Shown piece by piece: positions 35,160-48,832 of a DNA stretch of 64,000 bases (its first letter is position 1; each line of letters begins with the position of its first letter). Source of the DNA: Rhodeus uyekii (lineage: Eukaryota; Chordata; Actinopteri; Cypriniformes; Acheilognathidae); assembly GCA_037043235.1 (NCBI GenBank), contig JAWRVZ010000048.1, forward strand, positions 3,417,501-3,481,500, read 5' to 3'. The notes beneath the pieces were generated by a model. That model saw only the letters and a list, made by a program, of their open reading frames with translations, was not told where the DNA came from and did not search any database. The translations under genes and the position numbers were made by a program.

Positions 35160-35560
35160 TTCAAAGATCTCAGTCTCTCACTTCCACCAATAGGGATCAA
35201 TGATTTTGATGACATCACTCTGCACTTCATGACTGGTTTGACGTTAGTGTCAGTGAAGCGCTGCAGATTCAATCCGGAGACACGACAGAGCAGAGCGGAT
35301 CATGTGATCGAGTCGCCGCAGAACACAGAATTCTGTCAGAGTCGGACCTGTTTGAATTCTCCACAGAACGATGTGTATTAAAGATATGTGGAGGAGAAAC
35401 AGATTTTCTAAAAAAACAAAAAAACAATACACTATTGGCTGTTTTAAAAAGGGGAGGAGCTTCTCGATATGCCCCACCCTGACTTCCTGTTTCAGAGGAA
35501 ATTACATCAACATTGAATACTCTGAAAATGCTGTGAGTTTCGCAACACTTCAGCGGGACT
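35160..35560. repeat. Dispersed repeat (MITE-like)
   Basis: The blocks CACCAATAGGGATCAATGAT, TTTTGATGACATCACTC, AAAAGGGGAGGAGCTTCTCG and GCCCCACCCTGACTTCCTGT follow the order of a repeat I recognise from cyprinids. No clean termini found. Confidence 0.45.
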
Positions 35561-35608
35561 CAAAAATACTGATAGAAGAATTAAAAACAGGCACACTTAA
35601 AACAGCCT

Positions 35609-35616
35609 ATCTATCC

Positions 35617-35655
<39 letters not shown>

Positions 35656-35718
35656 CATTCAACTATCTATCTATCTATCTATCTATCTGTCTGTCTGTCT
35701 GTCTGTCTATCCATTCAA

Positions 35719-35763
<45 letters not shown>

Positions 35764-35764
35764 C
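35609..35764. repeat. (ATCT)n/(CTGT)n microsatellite
   Basis: Long ATCT runs with a CTGT patch near 35688-35706, and the interruption CCATTCAACT occurring twice, suggesting internal block duplication. It encodes a spurious serine/isoleucine/tyrosine/leucine repeat frame. Confidence 0.95.
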
Positions 35765-36588
35765 CTTCAATTTGATGGAATTTTGCTATTAATTGAAATG
35801 CGTATATCTTAAAAAAAATAGTTTCCCTTCCATCCGTTTAAGATTCCCAAACCTCAGTCTCCCCTCAACTGTAGAAAGAGTCCGAATGATTAAACCTATC
35901 ACTGAATATGAAATACTGGAATTAGACTGCATACAATATACTATAAATAAAGAACATTAGTCAGCAACATGATCTTACTAAATCCTTGTGCGGTTCAAAA
36001 GGTTTTGAGCGCGTTAAACTCACAGCACAGTATGTTTCAAAGTCTAGAATTACAGAGAAAAGTTACTCATTTCATTCCGACTCAATACTTGGCAAAGTTG
36101 CCAGTGTTGCTCCTCTTTCTATGTAATTCACGAGGGCCTCATGAATATGCAAAAGAGCACTAGTCATTAGGTATACGCCTGCATTATATCGTGAGCCTCA
36201 ATTAAATATTAAGGGGCTGAGAAAGCAAAGAGAAAAGAGGGGAAGCTGCACTTTCTCTTCATAGGCAGTAGAGAGTGATTGTCTATTTCATGTATTTGTG
36301 TCTACAGCAAAGTTATGTGTAAACAAAACTGCATTAAACAAAAGCGCTTTCATTACTTTACCTGCTTTATAATCTTTTCTTTCTCTACATTCTAGAACAG
36401 ATTCTTTAATACTCTATTCACTTTTAATGGATTAACGATTGGTAGCCACTCAGATTATTTAATCAATTAGACGTCTGGGGCCGCAAGCAAAACAAACAAC
36501 AGTGAGTTAAAAAATACATAGGACAAATACTATACAATAAGAAACAAATTAAATGAACAATTTAGACTATAATAATAGCCTAATATGC

Positions 36589-36607
36589 AAAAAAAAAAAA
36601 AAAAAAA
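36589..36607. repeat. Poly(A) tract
   Basis: About 18 adenines with no recognisable retroposon upstream. Confidence 0.85.
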
Positions 36608-36787
36608 GTACAAATCTGTAGTCTTAACCGTCTGAATTAAATACAGCCCACACTGTTACTAAAGTTATTCAGTGAAGAGCAGTGAACGATTCTCCCGTTT
36701 CCTTTTCTTCTCTTGCTGTTTGATTAGCATAAAGGGACAGACAGCAGGTCTATTGGCTGCTCAGATCTAATATAAAAGTTTTGGAAA

Positions 36788-36955
36788 ATAACTCAAACAG
36801 TAGAGAGTGGCGCTTGCAACATCAAAGTCATGGGTTCGATCCCCAGCGAAAGCAAGAACCGATTAGAATGTCAGTGTGTTTCTTGAATGCAATGCAAGTC
36901 ACTTTGGATAAAAGTGTCGGCCAAATGCACAGATGTAATAAATGTAAATGTAATA
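36788..36955 (+). mobile_element. tRNA-derived SINE, nearly full length
   Basis: Head AACTCAAACAGTAGAGAGTG, GCTTGCAACATCAAAGTCAT, B box GGGTTCGATCCCC, linker, tail CACTTTGGATAAAAGTGTCG, and a terminal ATGTAA repeat. Confidence 0.87.
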
Positions 36956-38469
36956 TAGGCTACTGACAAGCATTGAATTAATTCCCCAATGGTTCATGTT
37001 CACTTAAAACATAACTGGCTATGTTTATGAATTTTGACATATTTTGTGTGTATCTGACTACATGTGCACATCCAACAAGTTGACTTACATGATTTGACTG
37101 ATGCTACGTAGAAAAGGCGACAGTGAACTGTTTTAAAGGAACAGAATGTGGCATCATATTTATATAATCGTTGAAAGCCAATATTAAAACTGAAAGTAAA
37201 ATTCTATCAATTGCATCCCTAGTCCAAAAATCATTTTTGAGGGAACAGGGGCCCCCTGGTGGTTCGGAGCCCTATGCAACTTGGACGGCGCTGGTTTAAT
37301 GCATCCTTTCTGAATACATTTATACTAATAATATCTTTCTTTAAACTTTTCTTAGAAACCATTAAAATGGAATGATCTTCACGATCAGACTTTTCAAAAT
37401 TCAACTATGTAAGCATTATAGACGTCTCAAGGCCAATTCACACCGCATCAACAGACGCTGATCAACACGGACTCCCCCGACGACATTACTTTGAAAAGCG
37501 CCAATTGAACATGAAAACGAGCGCTGACCAATGCCAACAGATGCCAACATGAGTAACAAGTGTCTGTTGCTGTCGGTCGGCATCTGTTGTTGTGGTGTGT
37601 CAACTTTACGATTTCCCCAGTGAAACATTTGCTTTTATTTTCCATGTAAAAATGACCTGGTTTGGGTTTGCCCTAGAGGAGCTGCTCTACCGTTTGTTTA
37701 CTTGTTGACTTTAGTTGAAACTCCCTAAATGACAAACCTATTTAAAATATGCTTTGCATTTTCTTCGTTTAATTTGTAGCACACCTAAGGCAAAAGCCAA
37801 TCCCATCAGAACATGCTGAGAGCAGCAATTAAATATTAAAAGAGTTTTTTGTGGAAGTCCACGTGCCCCAAAATCAATATTTTCAGTGCTGCTTTGTGCC
37901 CACGAGGCAGCTTCTCCTTAAAAATAATCCATCGCTTCCCTGCCAGAGTGTCACTCACAGGCCTGAAGATGCCCACGGCGCCACGGCGCCAACCGGAGGG
38001 TCGAATCCAGTCAGAGGGCCTGAGGGAAGATGGAAGAGGTCGACACGCTTATGCTTGTTTTTGCCATCCCTCAATAGAGGCCATTTCTCATGGTGTTGGC
38101 AGCGCCACGTCTATTGGATACGCCCAAGCACATTGTTTCCCGGAGATAAAATTGATTTGAGGAGAAATGATTAAGAACGTGGAAAAGGGCTGTCAGCGGG
38201 GAGAAGCTCAAATCTGGGCAGCAGGTTAAGTGTCAGGCTATGATTCATATCACACTAAAAACAAATTGCAAGACGCTTAATATCTCACAGGCAAAGTGGA
38301 CCTTTACAGCAGAAACGAGTGAACGCTAACATATGGAAACATCCCAGAAAAGGGACGGCTAGTAAAAATTGGTCTAATGAACTGTCATAGTTACAATATG
38401 TTTGCACACTGCATTTTAATAGTTAGGGGTAGAAGTTTGTGTCACATCTATAACCTTAAGGGTCAAAAG

Positions 38470-38660
38470 ATTCCTTAAGGGTCTCTTCTGCTCATCAAGG
38501 TTGCATGTATTTGATCATACAGTAAAAACTGAAATGTTATTACAATTTAAAGTAACAATTTTTATGCATTTCTGTGATACAAAGTTGAATTTGCAGCATC
38601 ATTACTACAGTCTTCAGTCTCACGTGACCCTTCACAAATCATTTCAGAAACATTAAAAAA
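38470..38660. repeat. Old dispersed repeat fragment
   Basis: CTTCTGCTCATCAAGGTTGC, TTGATCATACAGTAAAAACT, CTGTGATACAAAGTTGAATT and GCAGCATCATTACTACAGTC then CTTCAGTCTCACGTGACC match the motif order of the family at 2891 and 5555. Confidence 0.55.
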
Positions 38661-40798
38661 ATATAAATTAATTCAACCTGCTATACATAACATCATGTTA
38701 TAAGACCAGATTCCCCTGCTCTTAAAATACTACAACCTTTCTTCACCGAAAGCTATTTTCTTACCGTTTCTTAATTCAAAAGCAGCTTCAGGTTAACGAA
38801 ACGACTCTAAAATTCATCACAAGTATTGGCTGTTGTCTTCAGCAGTAAAGATCTGGATCAATAAGTAGCGTGTTGTCTAAATGTTACATCACAGTGTGTC
38901 TTCGTTTTAATCATTTTCACACCGCCTATAAAATGCCACACAAGACAAACATTGATTCTCGGATGCTGAGCTAGTTGTTTACATTACCTACAATTATATT
39001 CTACAGCCGAGCGGCAGAGCAAAACCAACCTGACCTTTTTAAGCCATTAGGTCTCGTTTTCATTTGTGTGGAACATTTCATGCCGATTTGAATGTCTTCT
39101 TGTCATCATAGAAACCATAAATGTGTAGATTGTGAATAATTGTCTGCCTGCTTATTCATTTACGGAGTTTACAGCATAACTCATGCAGGATGTTATCAAA
39201 TTTCATTTTCCCATCTCATTAAAATGCCAGAAAACAGCAGAATGAGAGTTATAAATGAAACCCCGATTATTTCTTAGTGTGTCCTTCCACATGGAATAAA
39301 TTACATATGAAACTTCATAGGATTTCAACCATACTTCAAAAAACAAAAATGCTTAATTACTTTTATTCTTCTTTAAACCAAGAAATATGATCAAATTGGT
39401 ACGATATAGTGGCCGAGGCTCTGCAATAACATACAGTAATTAATGCTGGTGGGCATTCAGGTTGAACGATTTAAATTAGCACAGAAACCGATCAATGTGC
39501 AGTTCTCATGGGCAAAAGCCCCAAATTATGCATTAATGTGTTGGGAATAGGCAAATACTAGAGCGCTAAAAGGTGAGCTGAGAAGCAGCGAGCGTCACTG
39601 GAGCTCGACTAACGGTCGCATTCTCCATCCAGTGCGATGATTTACAGCGGCAGAGCTCGAAACCTCGTAGCTCGTGGTAAAACCTATGGCGTGCAGTAAT
39701 TTATTTATCTATACTTATGCAATTTGAATAGTCTGAAATGATATCATTTGCAATTTCATGTGGCTTACACCTGTTTGGGATCCTGAACTTATTTCAGAAA
39801 AGAAATATCCGGTCAGTAAGCTCCTCTATTGATTTGAGATTACTTTATTATTCACGTACGCTTAACCCATGTGACTTTCAGGCTTCTTTGGAGTTGGGGT
39901 CATCTAGGTCTGACCTCTATCACAGCTTTCATTGGCCAAGGACTGCCCAGGACTATGTCTAAACAACATGTACATCAACCAAGTACAGTAAGTTTATTTC
40001 TGCATCATGTTCGGTGGCATGGAAATGTAAAGTCGAGCATCTAATAAATGACTCATTCAAGAATGACGTGAATGTTTACTGCAACAATAGCGCTGTGAAC
40101 TTCACATACATTTGAAAAAAGCAGGGTTTATTTGATCCTGATAAACCTGGATCGACTTTGATTCCAGGTGGATCGTTACAGAACTAAAATAATCAGTTTG
40201 ATGTTAAAGTTATGATGGATTTTGTGACAGAAGTTTGTGGATCTTCATTTCTTGATTCCTAGATTTGGAATTTCCTTTAAATCGGCGTTGCAAATAATTT
40301 AGCAGAGACACAGAATGAAGCATTGAATACTAGAGTGTCTTTAAGAACTGCAAGGTTTCTGAAATTAATAAACATGGAATTGATAAATGACTTAAATATC
40401 TGCATTGGCTCACAGCATGTAAAACAAAACATTCCCTGTTTGTATGAGTGAATGTTTTGATTTCAGTTATCAATTATAAATGAAACTGAAATCTGCCACT
40501 TCAGCCGCGTGCATCAATGCATTATGGATATTTAAGGATGCTATGTAAAGCCTATAGGAACTGCACTCAATATGCTTAAATAATGACACTTGATGCATGA
40601 GAGCTCTTAGTTAGTGAATACTGAGCATGATCACTGCTCTTACTCACTCGGGAACATCAGCAATCCGAGCATGTCTGTTGGATCTGTTGTCTTTTTTCAT
40701 ACACACAAAAAAAAAAATGCAAATGAATGTAACAAAGGCCCAGTGTCTAAAACAGACAAAAACAACGACTCTGAAAGACTGATTCTGTGCAGTAGATG

Positions 40799-41205
40799 CT
40801 TAAAGAGCACATATTATGCTTTTTTTTACATTTTCAAAGTCCCTCCAGCGGGAGTTCTTCTCTAAATCAGTGCCAGTGTTTCTGAACTCCCTGAAACATT
40901 TCCATCTATCTCTTCCGGGAACAAACACGTCACAAAATTCCTCATTATAATAATTCATGCGCAGAATAAAGGGGTGGGTCTTGAGTGAGTTAGTCGTGTG
41001 TTGAAAATGCCGTTTAAGGGAAGAGGCGGGACATTTTCAAAACACACTGGAAGCTCTCGACCAATCACAACAGACCAATCCAGCCGACCAATCAGAGCAC
41101 AGTGTGCTTTTCAGAAGGAGGGGCTTCATAGAGACAGGAACTAAACAGAGCGTTTCTGACAGACTGGGAAGAGACGAGCCAAAACAATGAGAATATGTGG
41201 GAAAG
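40799..41205 (+). mobile_element. MITE, second member of the 31.7-kb family
   Basis: Starts TTAAAGAGCACATATTATGC and shares CTTCCGGGAACAAACACG, CCTCATTATAATAATTCA, AAGAGGCGGGACATTTTC and CTTTTCAGAAGGAGGGGCTT with 31656-32300. The right inverted end is not clear, so this copy is probably truncated. Confidence 0.7.
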
Positions 41206-42745
41206 AATGTCTTCGGTTTGTCTTAAAGTCATCATGAAATCAAAACTGACCAATTTACTCAATCTTAATGCATGTTCCTGATATTATTTTAACGATTAGT
41301 ACATGCACACTAAAAGAAACAAACACTCAATAATTTCCTGGCATCTTTTATTCCTTTTTGAATTTTCCTACTGAATATGTTCTAGATAACCACTAAACAT
41401 CACACTGAGATCTTTTTTCCATGTTTTCCCGGAGCCATTGAAATGGTTCCATCAACAATAGGCTGATTCAATTTCTATTGAACACAAATCGTGCATTATC
41501 AAGGTTCAGTCCGTTCCCAGTACAAGGGAAACCGTGAAAGTAAAGGACACTGTTCTGTTACAATAAAATCTCACTACTTCTTTGAAACAAATTATGGCGT
41601 GTTCATGACCTACGAGACTTCACTTGCAATGGGGTCTCGCTCTGTCTTTTTCTATGTCGGGGTGTCTATTCTCTGAACGTATTCTCTATTTCTGTCTCTT
41701 TCTCTCAGAGAAATGTAGAAATGTCAGTGAAGACCTATCCCTTAGAAATTTCACCAGTGATAAAGAAACCCCTCATTGTGAGCCTGTCATACTAATACTA
41801 ATACAGTACAAGAGGAGCACTTTTAAAGAAAAAGGCTGAATGGATGAACCTGAAGTACAGCGAGTCTTCTTCATCTTGAAGAGGCGTCTACACCCATGCG
41901 GTGCGTCAAAGCTGTGCCAAGGCTGAATGTGGTACATAATGGGACAGATAATGAATCAAAAAGAGTATCAGGCTTTTAGAAGCACTCAAGATTTATCGAC
42001 AGCGGGTTCAGGGCGCTACAGGTGTCGAGACAGCTGATAATGCAAACGTTGGATGTAGCAGACCTCCTTGATCAGCCATTTATTATGTAACCATGGGGAT
42101 TGTTTCGTCATCCAGTGCACGTTGCACAAAAAAAAGTGCCAAGCACAAGGTATCAATGAATTTGGCAATAAAGCACATATTATCCAGAATAGGCAGAATT
42201 ATTTCTTATTTATTTAAGGGTGTGTTATCCAAACTATCCGAACCCTGCTTTCGTCCAAACAAAAGATGGCTCTCGCTGCGCTTCCAAATGAACTCCAGTG
42301 CAATTTGAATGCAACTGACCAAAGACATACAAACTAACCAAAAACATGAAGATCAGACCCTAAAAACGACAGAAGTTTTAAGAATTTCTGTATTTTCAAG
42401 CTTCAGAATGAGGTCTCCTCGCAGCAGATCTTAGATTGTGTGTGTGATGAAGGGATTCCTGCCACGGTTTTGACTGCTTTACACGTGTTAAAAGCTCTTC
42501 ACGAGTGCTGAGCTCGTCAATATATCATCATTTGTAGATATGCACATACAAAGAGTGCATTTATCCAGAACACATCGTTGTTTTGGATGTTCGGTAAGTT
42601 CTGTTAGGAAACAAATTTAACAAAAGTCATACAATCAGGTTGTAAAAGTATCACTATGCCCTTTAGGTTCGGTAACTTTAGGTTCCATGTTAAAATGCCA
42701 ACGTGAATACTAATTGGACCAGGACTAAATATGTTTTTGGTCCAG

Positions 42746-42945
42746 ACTAAATGACCCAACCAAACCAAACTACATCTTTGAACACACCCAAAGAAAACTT
42801 CATCAAATTTAGCAATGCTATTCAATTATTTTAAGTTGCCTTAATAATTGATTGAACTGAAAATGATAGAATAGCATTGCTAAAATTGCTGCGGTTTTCT
42901 TAGTATGTGTTCAAAGTCGTAGTTCAGTTTGCTTGGGTCGTTTGG
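42746..42945. mobile_element. Foldback element with about 88-bp inverted arms
   Basis: The left arm 42746-42832 and right arm 42858-42945 are complementary over nearly their full length (for example TTTAGCAATGCTATTC against GAATAGCATTGCTAAA), separated by about 25 bp. Mismatches are scattered. It is probably a MITE; outer ends and target duplication are not resolved. Confidence 0.85.
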
Positions 42946-43472
42946 AAAGCAGGCGTGATTTGATGAACAGCTGTCTCACTGCAATCAAGATGACCCAGAC
43001 GCCACCTTTTGTTCTAGCAACTCGTCTGATCTCTCAGTCGAGTAATATAGACTGTCTCTAGTGACCTGTCCAACAAACCTCTGTAGCCAATCACACATCA
43101 GAAGGAGAAAATGACCGGGAGCGTTGCACAAGCATGACTGTTTGAGCTCTAGTGTGGATCAGTGGGATATATGGACATGGGTTTAATACACACAGAAAAC
43201 AATCGCTAGATATGGCTCTGTGTTCAGATTTAGTTACATTTTTGTCCTTGGTAATGCAGTTTCAAAATAGCCTAATATTTATACCATGGTCTGTCTGAAT
43301 GCTTAATTATGATTGGCTGGAAGGTGTGCAATAAAACAGTTTAATGCACAGTCAGTTCAAAGTCAGTTTAATCACCGTTCTATATTAATGAGCTGTTTTC
43401 ATAGAAGCGCACACACACATATGTCACTCGCACACACAGATTGGAGAACTCACAGAAACATATCAACACTGC

Positions 43473-43492
43473 CCTCTCTCTCTCTCTCTCTA
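43473..43492. repeat. (CT)n microsatellite
   Basis: About ten CT units. Confidence 0.9.
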
Positions 43493-43810
43493 TAATTACT
43501 TTAAATATGTTGTATTATTCTTTAATTCAAATAAATGTAATCGTATGTACTACTTTATCTCTGAGTGTGATTTAGAGTGGGGCTCTCTTTGCTAGCTCTA
43601 ATGAGCTGTAATGTCTTACCCTGATTGGAGCCGTCATTTTTACCCTTCTGGTCACATAACATCTTTAACAGCAAGCAAGCAATTGCAAGTTAGTTTTGAA
43701 TGCATAATTAACTCCCTTCAGAGCGTCTGCAAAGCCACACCTTCTTCAAAACACATGAAAAACATTACTTCATGTCTCAAAGTATGCACATTACAATAAT
43801 AATGAGATTA

Positions 43811-43931
43811 TATTTATGCATAGAGACTTACATTGCGTTTGACATTCTAATCAGTTATTGTGTTCCCTGGGAATCGAAACCTACAACCTTGTTGTTGCAA
43901 ACACCACTCTCTACTGTTTGAGCTACAGGAA
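43811..43931 (-). mobile_element. tRNA-derived SINE, tail deleted
   Basis: Minus strand: CTGTAGCTCAAACAGTAGAG, GTTTGCAACAACAAGGTTGT, a B box with one inserted base, and the linker with TGATTAGAATGTC. The GCGTCTGCC tail is missing. Confidence 0.82.
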
Positions 43932-44045
43932 AACATGAGCAACTGACAGAGCTCTTTCTTGAGCCACCCAGACATTCCCCCCACTCCCCATAATATAAAA
44001 TAATCATGAAATAAGCTACTATTACAGGCCTATTCATTCACATAC

Positions 44046-44609
44046 TGTGAGTGTTCTGTCACTTCGGTCTGGTTTTCTAGTGTTTTGGTTGACAAAGCTC
44101 TGACACGGCCCCTTCGTCGTGTCTATGTGAGAGCGCAGGGCTTCGAGCGCCTCGAGTCGCTTGCTCTCTTGTCTGCGTGCTTTCATGTGGTTTGTGTCGA
44201 AGGTACAGACCAACTGCGCGCTGTCTCGTCATGTTTCATGTGAACACGCGTCAATTCGCGTCCGCATTGGCTACTTGTTCGTGTCTTGTCATTGTGTAAC
44301 CCCGCCCGTCTTGTTCCCTTGTTATCCTTGATTATTTCCAGCTGTTCGTACTCGTTATCCTCTTCATGTGCTGCCTATTTAATCCCTTCGTGTTTGTTGT
44401 CCTGTTCGCATTGTTGTCTTTTCTCTGTTTTCCTTGTTATCCCTCCTTGCCGAATCCTGTCTGGTTCTGCCTGTTTAGTTCTGAAAGTCTAGTTTATCTG
44501 TTGAGTTTTGGTTTTCCCCCTCAGGGCAGTTTTTATTTGTGTTTTATTTTTATTATAATAAAGACCTTTAACCTGCATACCTGAGTCCTCACAATATTCC
44601 CCCATGACA
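44046..44609 (+). mobile_element. Solo LTR-like unit A
   Basis: Begins TGTGAGTGTTCTGTCAC and ends CCATGACA (TG...CA), as LTRs do. It has a TATA-like GCCTATTTAATCCC near 44374 and a polyadenylation signal AATAAAG near 44557, followed by CTTTAACCTGCATACCTGAG. U3 shares TTGTTCCCTTGTTATCC and ATTTCCAGCTGTTCGTACTC with units C and E. Flanks CATAC and CATTG agree at only three of five bases. No gag, protease, reverse transcriptase or integrase frame adjoins it. Confidence 0.7.
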
Positions 44610-47600
44610 CATTGGCTATATAACACAGGTTGGTTTATTCAGTACTATTAGTGAACTGACAGTGAAAGTGCTTGAAAGAAACCAGGCTCAGTCAGGGGAC
44701 TAGTTCTCCTCTGCAGTTAATCCAGTTCCATCTGGTTGAAGATCGGATTCATCACGCCGGTACGCAGACGGGTTTTGTTGAGGATCTGTGCCACTGGCTG
44801 CAGTGTCGATGAGGCTTTCACAGGGGATAGTGTAGTTGACACAATCTCTGATGACACTTCAGGGCTGTGATGGGGTTGTGTCTCGGCACAGGTAATCCAT
44901 ACATCATCCACAGAAGGTCTATGTTTGTGTTTTAATATTTACACCACTTCTATTATTGACTGCTATTAGTATGTGTAGAGACTTTCAACTAGTGTATCAA
45001 AAAGTATTTATAAAACTAATTGCCTACCTTCCCTTTAAGTTGACGAATCCTGGCAAACATCCATGGCATCTGTGGGATAATCCACGGCTAACTGTACTGC
45101 ACGCCACTTTATTTCATGCACAGCTAGCAATGGATTATCCATTACATGCACCATACACACTCATGTTTACATACATAGGTCGAGATTTACTATGATGTAT
45201 AGTAAAAATTAGCACTGAAAAGGCTTTGCCTCACCTTAGAGTTTGTCTTTTAGATGCAGTTTGTAATCTTCAATTTGCGTTTTGGCGTGCTGAACAATTC
45301 ACTCCCACTGACACATTTTGGAATTGCACTCTAACACTAATTTGCTCTGTTTAGTTAATCTAGCCTATAATCACAGCCTAGTAAAGCCAGCAACCATTAA
45401 GAAAACTATAGCAAACTCCTATGTCCTAGCAACCATTTTTGCAACTGCCAATAAACCACTGACAATGGCTTATCAAATATTGGGAAGGTTGGTATTGTTC
45501 ACAATAAATGGAATAGCGCACTTGTTTTCAAGGGCAAACACTCATATTTTCTTCAGTTATCACCCTGCATGAACTGTGAATGTGGTTCTTATGAAAACTT
45601 CCTCCCCTGTCAATGCAGTTAACCTCCGTTATTCCTTTCACCAACTCAAATGTGCTTGTTCTCTCCGTCCAGACGAAAGCATCTCGCCCCATGCTGAACA
45701 TGAGCGTGTCGTCTTTGGCTGGTCTGCCTGCCGTAATCAGTCTGCTGAGATCATGGAGGCACAAACTTCTGTGCGAAAACACAACAGTAGGCAAATGCGA
45801 GCACTTAAGCGCAGTGGGAGGGACACAGCATGAGACACCAGTATTGATGAAATCCTTCTCTATACACACACACCTTTGAGAAAAGCAAACGACTCGAGAA
45901 AGGCAGGATGATATCAGGAATAGAAAGATCGGTGTAGGGATTGATCAAGTTTTTTCTTATATTTGATCAGGTGAAAAGTAAAGCATAAAGTACTGGGTAG
46001 TGTCACGGTGAGTGGAGTGTCCATAAGAAACGTGCGCTTTCTCAGACAGATCAATGGAGAAAACTCCCAGAGGATTATTATATTGCTTTTATAAGCAATG
46101 CATTGCTTTTTATTTTGTATTATTGATTTTTCACCAGTGTTTTCCCCATATGCATTGTATTGTGTTGTGCTTTAGGGTTAAATGTCCATAACCTTGATGG
46201 AAAAGAGCACACAAACACACACTAAATCGAAAGGGAATTGTAAAGATTTTTACACTGTTAAAATCTATTTGTAATAAATGCTGTATTTTCATGATCTTAA
46301 TGCATTGAGAAATTGATCTATTTTTCATTATTTTCAAAACTTAATTGCTTTAAATTCTTACTCTTTTTTTATTTATTTATTTATTTATTTTTAATCATGC
46401 ATTAACGCTTATTTTTGGCCAGTAAATAATAGTGCAAATAAATACAATGCATGATTCATTTAAATACTCTCCTCCCTTAAATTTTGCATCTGAAAGAGAA
46501 ACTCCTACAAATGCATATGCGAGAAGATCAGCCATAGAAAAAGAAAAATCCACATGTTTTAAGCTCTATTTTTTCACTCCATGTCTTGAGTAAATCCTGA
46601 CAGCAGTTTTTTATTGCCTAAAGAGGGTTTGCAAAGGTGCAGTCAATTACAGTAGTAAATCTGGCCCTTAGTGTGTTACTTTTTATTTCTTTGTACATAA
46701 TTGAGAAATGTTGTTGCTATTTTCTGACTGTAACAAATACAGATATTTTCTGATTTAAATAATAAAGTATTGTGGCAATATAAAGTATGAAAAAATGTGC
46801 TTAGTTGCCATAAAAATGTATTTGTTCTCATGTACAGGTTTCATGATATGTCAACAGTTGTTTCAGTTTAGAAAGAAACGTAATTGAAACTCTACATGTG
46901 GAAATGATGTGCAGTGACGCTTCAGATTACACTGTGTCAAAGAAGAACAGCTCTATTACAGCCCTTTACGTAAAGAGCCTAACTGCAGCTGGTTCTGAAA
47001 CAATGTCTGCGCATAAACCTGTCTCTCTCTCCATCTGTCGATGATCCAGCTGGCTCAATTCCAGCTCTCTGACATAAGCAAGACTGGGGGATTTAACCTC
47101 TCTGCCCTGGAGCCCATCCAGCCCGGCTTTAATACCACGGGGCAGCACAGAAACGGGCTTGGCCCCTCTGGTTTCCATCTATTTATCATGTTTTCAGCCA
47201 CCAACCATTTATCATTCCAAACTAATCCATCTTAAACGCCTCTTCATTTAATACATTATGTGTCAACATGTTCAGCTGACCTTGACCGGCCTCTCGCAAC
47301 ACCTCTGGTGCCTATTTGGAACGAGCCGATGATAATAGCTTTGAGCAAAACTCAGAGGCATTGAGCGCTAAGCGGCCGGGACCCGAAACGCTGATGCTGG
47401 AGGGGCTGTAATGCTGATCTAGGAGCAGCTTTTATCCGTGCAAGACCTGAACTTATAGGAAGTGTCACATGATGGACCTCAACACTGATCCAGCTTAGAG
47501 TCAACATGAAGTCCAAACTTCACATTGCAATAAATGTCATTCCAAAGAATGTAATTAAATGCAATAGTGTACTCCGCTTCTGAAATGACTTTCCTGTTTA

Positions 47601-47644
47601 GTTGACATAATCCAAGCTCTTGGTTAATATTAATGAGAGAGGCT

Positions 47645-47762
47645 CACTGTGCTCTGATTGGTCTGGTGGATTGGTGTGTTGTGATTGGTCAAGCGCTTCC
47701 AGTGTGTTTGTGAAATGTCCCGCCCCTTCCCATAACCTCCAGTTTCAACACACTACTACTAA
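47645..47762 (-). mobile_element. Fragment of the 31.7/40.8-kb MITE family
   Basis: CACTGTGCTCTGATTGGTC, TTGTGATTGGTCAAGCGCTT and AATGTCCCGCCCCTTCCC are the reverse complement of blocks at 41020-41105. A SINE follows immediately at 47773. Confidence 0.72.
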
Positions 47763-47772
47763 TTGTAACTTT

Positions 47773-47925
47773 CCTGTAGCTCAAGCAGTAGAGTGTGGTG
47801 CTTGCAACGCCAAGGTCATGGGTTCGATTCCAAGGAAAGCAAGAACTGTTAAAATGTTGATGTGTTTCTTGAATGCAATGCAAGTCACTTTGGATAAAAG
47901 TGTCTGCCAAATGCATAAATGATAA
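47773..47925 (+). mobile_element. tRNA-derived SINE, full length
   Basis: CCTGTAGCTCAAGCAGTAGA, GCTTGCAACGCCAAGGTCAT, B box GGGTTCGATTCC, linker, and tail CACTTTGGATAAAAGTGTCT. It is inserted next to or within the MITE fragment at 47645. Confidence 0.88.
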
Positions 47926-48729
47926 ATAAAATCAAGTTTTTCAACGAAATTCAAATACTTTTACAGAAGTTGTACAGTGGCCGAGAGATTTAAAAAACTA
48001 AACAAAAACCAGCAGATAAAGAAAACATCTCCATACATTCAACTTTGACTTGGTTAAACTGGACATAAGCTGGTTTAAATGCTTCAGTATCTGTTGAATG
48101 CCCTTTGTAGACGATCTTGAATCAAGCTAGTTTGAGCTGAAAAGCGTCAGACCTGAAGCAAACAATCTTGACCATCTTAATGCAATAATCTGTTCTTCAC
48201 AAGCAGCCCAAATCTTACCGTTTCACTCACATGGATATTAGACTGCAGCAAGCTTTCTCTTAATGCACAGATGGTTCATATAAAAATGAAGTTACTATCA
48301 TGGAGAAATGATTGTCTTGTTGCTGTAACCCCAGCTGCCACTGTTAATAAAACTCACACCGATTTATTGGGCAGCACCTTATGAAATGAAACTCATTTCC
48401 TGAGTGCTGCTCTTCCGAATCATAACGCCTGATCACAGCGCTCAATGGCTTCTGATACAGATGCTGTCAGGGATCTTTCCAACGGCGACTGCTATTAATT
48501 ATTTTGATTTTGTCATATGCATTCGATTTCGATATGCATTTTTGCAAGAGTTGTTGAAAATGTCGAAGAAAAGAAAACGCTGATATTTTTCATTTATCTC
48601 GTATTAACCATATGAAGAGTTTGTTTTGACAGAACAGCTCATGAATATTAATTAGGTTACACACAATTAATTTTACATAAACTTTTACTGTTTTGGTAAA
48701 TAAATAGTCGACGCGATGAAGAGGTGAAG

Positions 48730-48832
48730 ATATGAAGTTTGGGTAACACTTTAGTTTTTGGGTCCATTTCTTAGCATATTGCTGGGATATTGGCTGTTTA
48801 TTAGTACATTGTTGATATTTATGCATGCAAGT
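48730..48832. repeat. Terminal fragment of a dispersed DNA-transposon-like repeat
   Basis: GGGTAACACTTTAGTTTTTG then GGGTCCATTTCTTAGCATAT and GGCTGTTTATTAGTACATTG is a very common end sequence among cyprinid repeats. The other end was not found. Confidence 0.5.

Noticed and set aside
44717..44911. 64-residue minus-strand frame ending NPIFNQMELD as a possible exon
   Set aside because: No recognised homology, no clear splice sites, and it lies beside an LTR-like unit.
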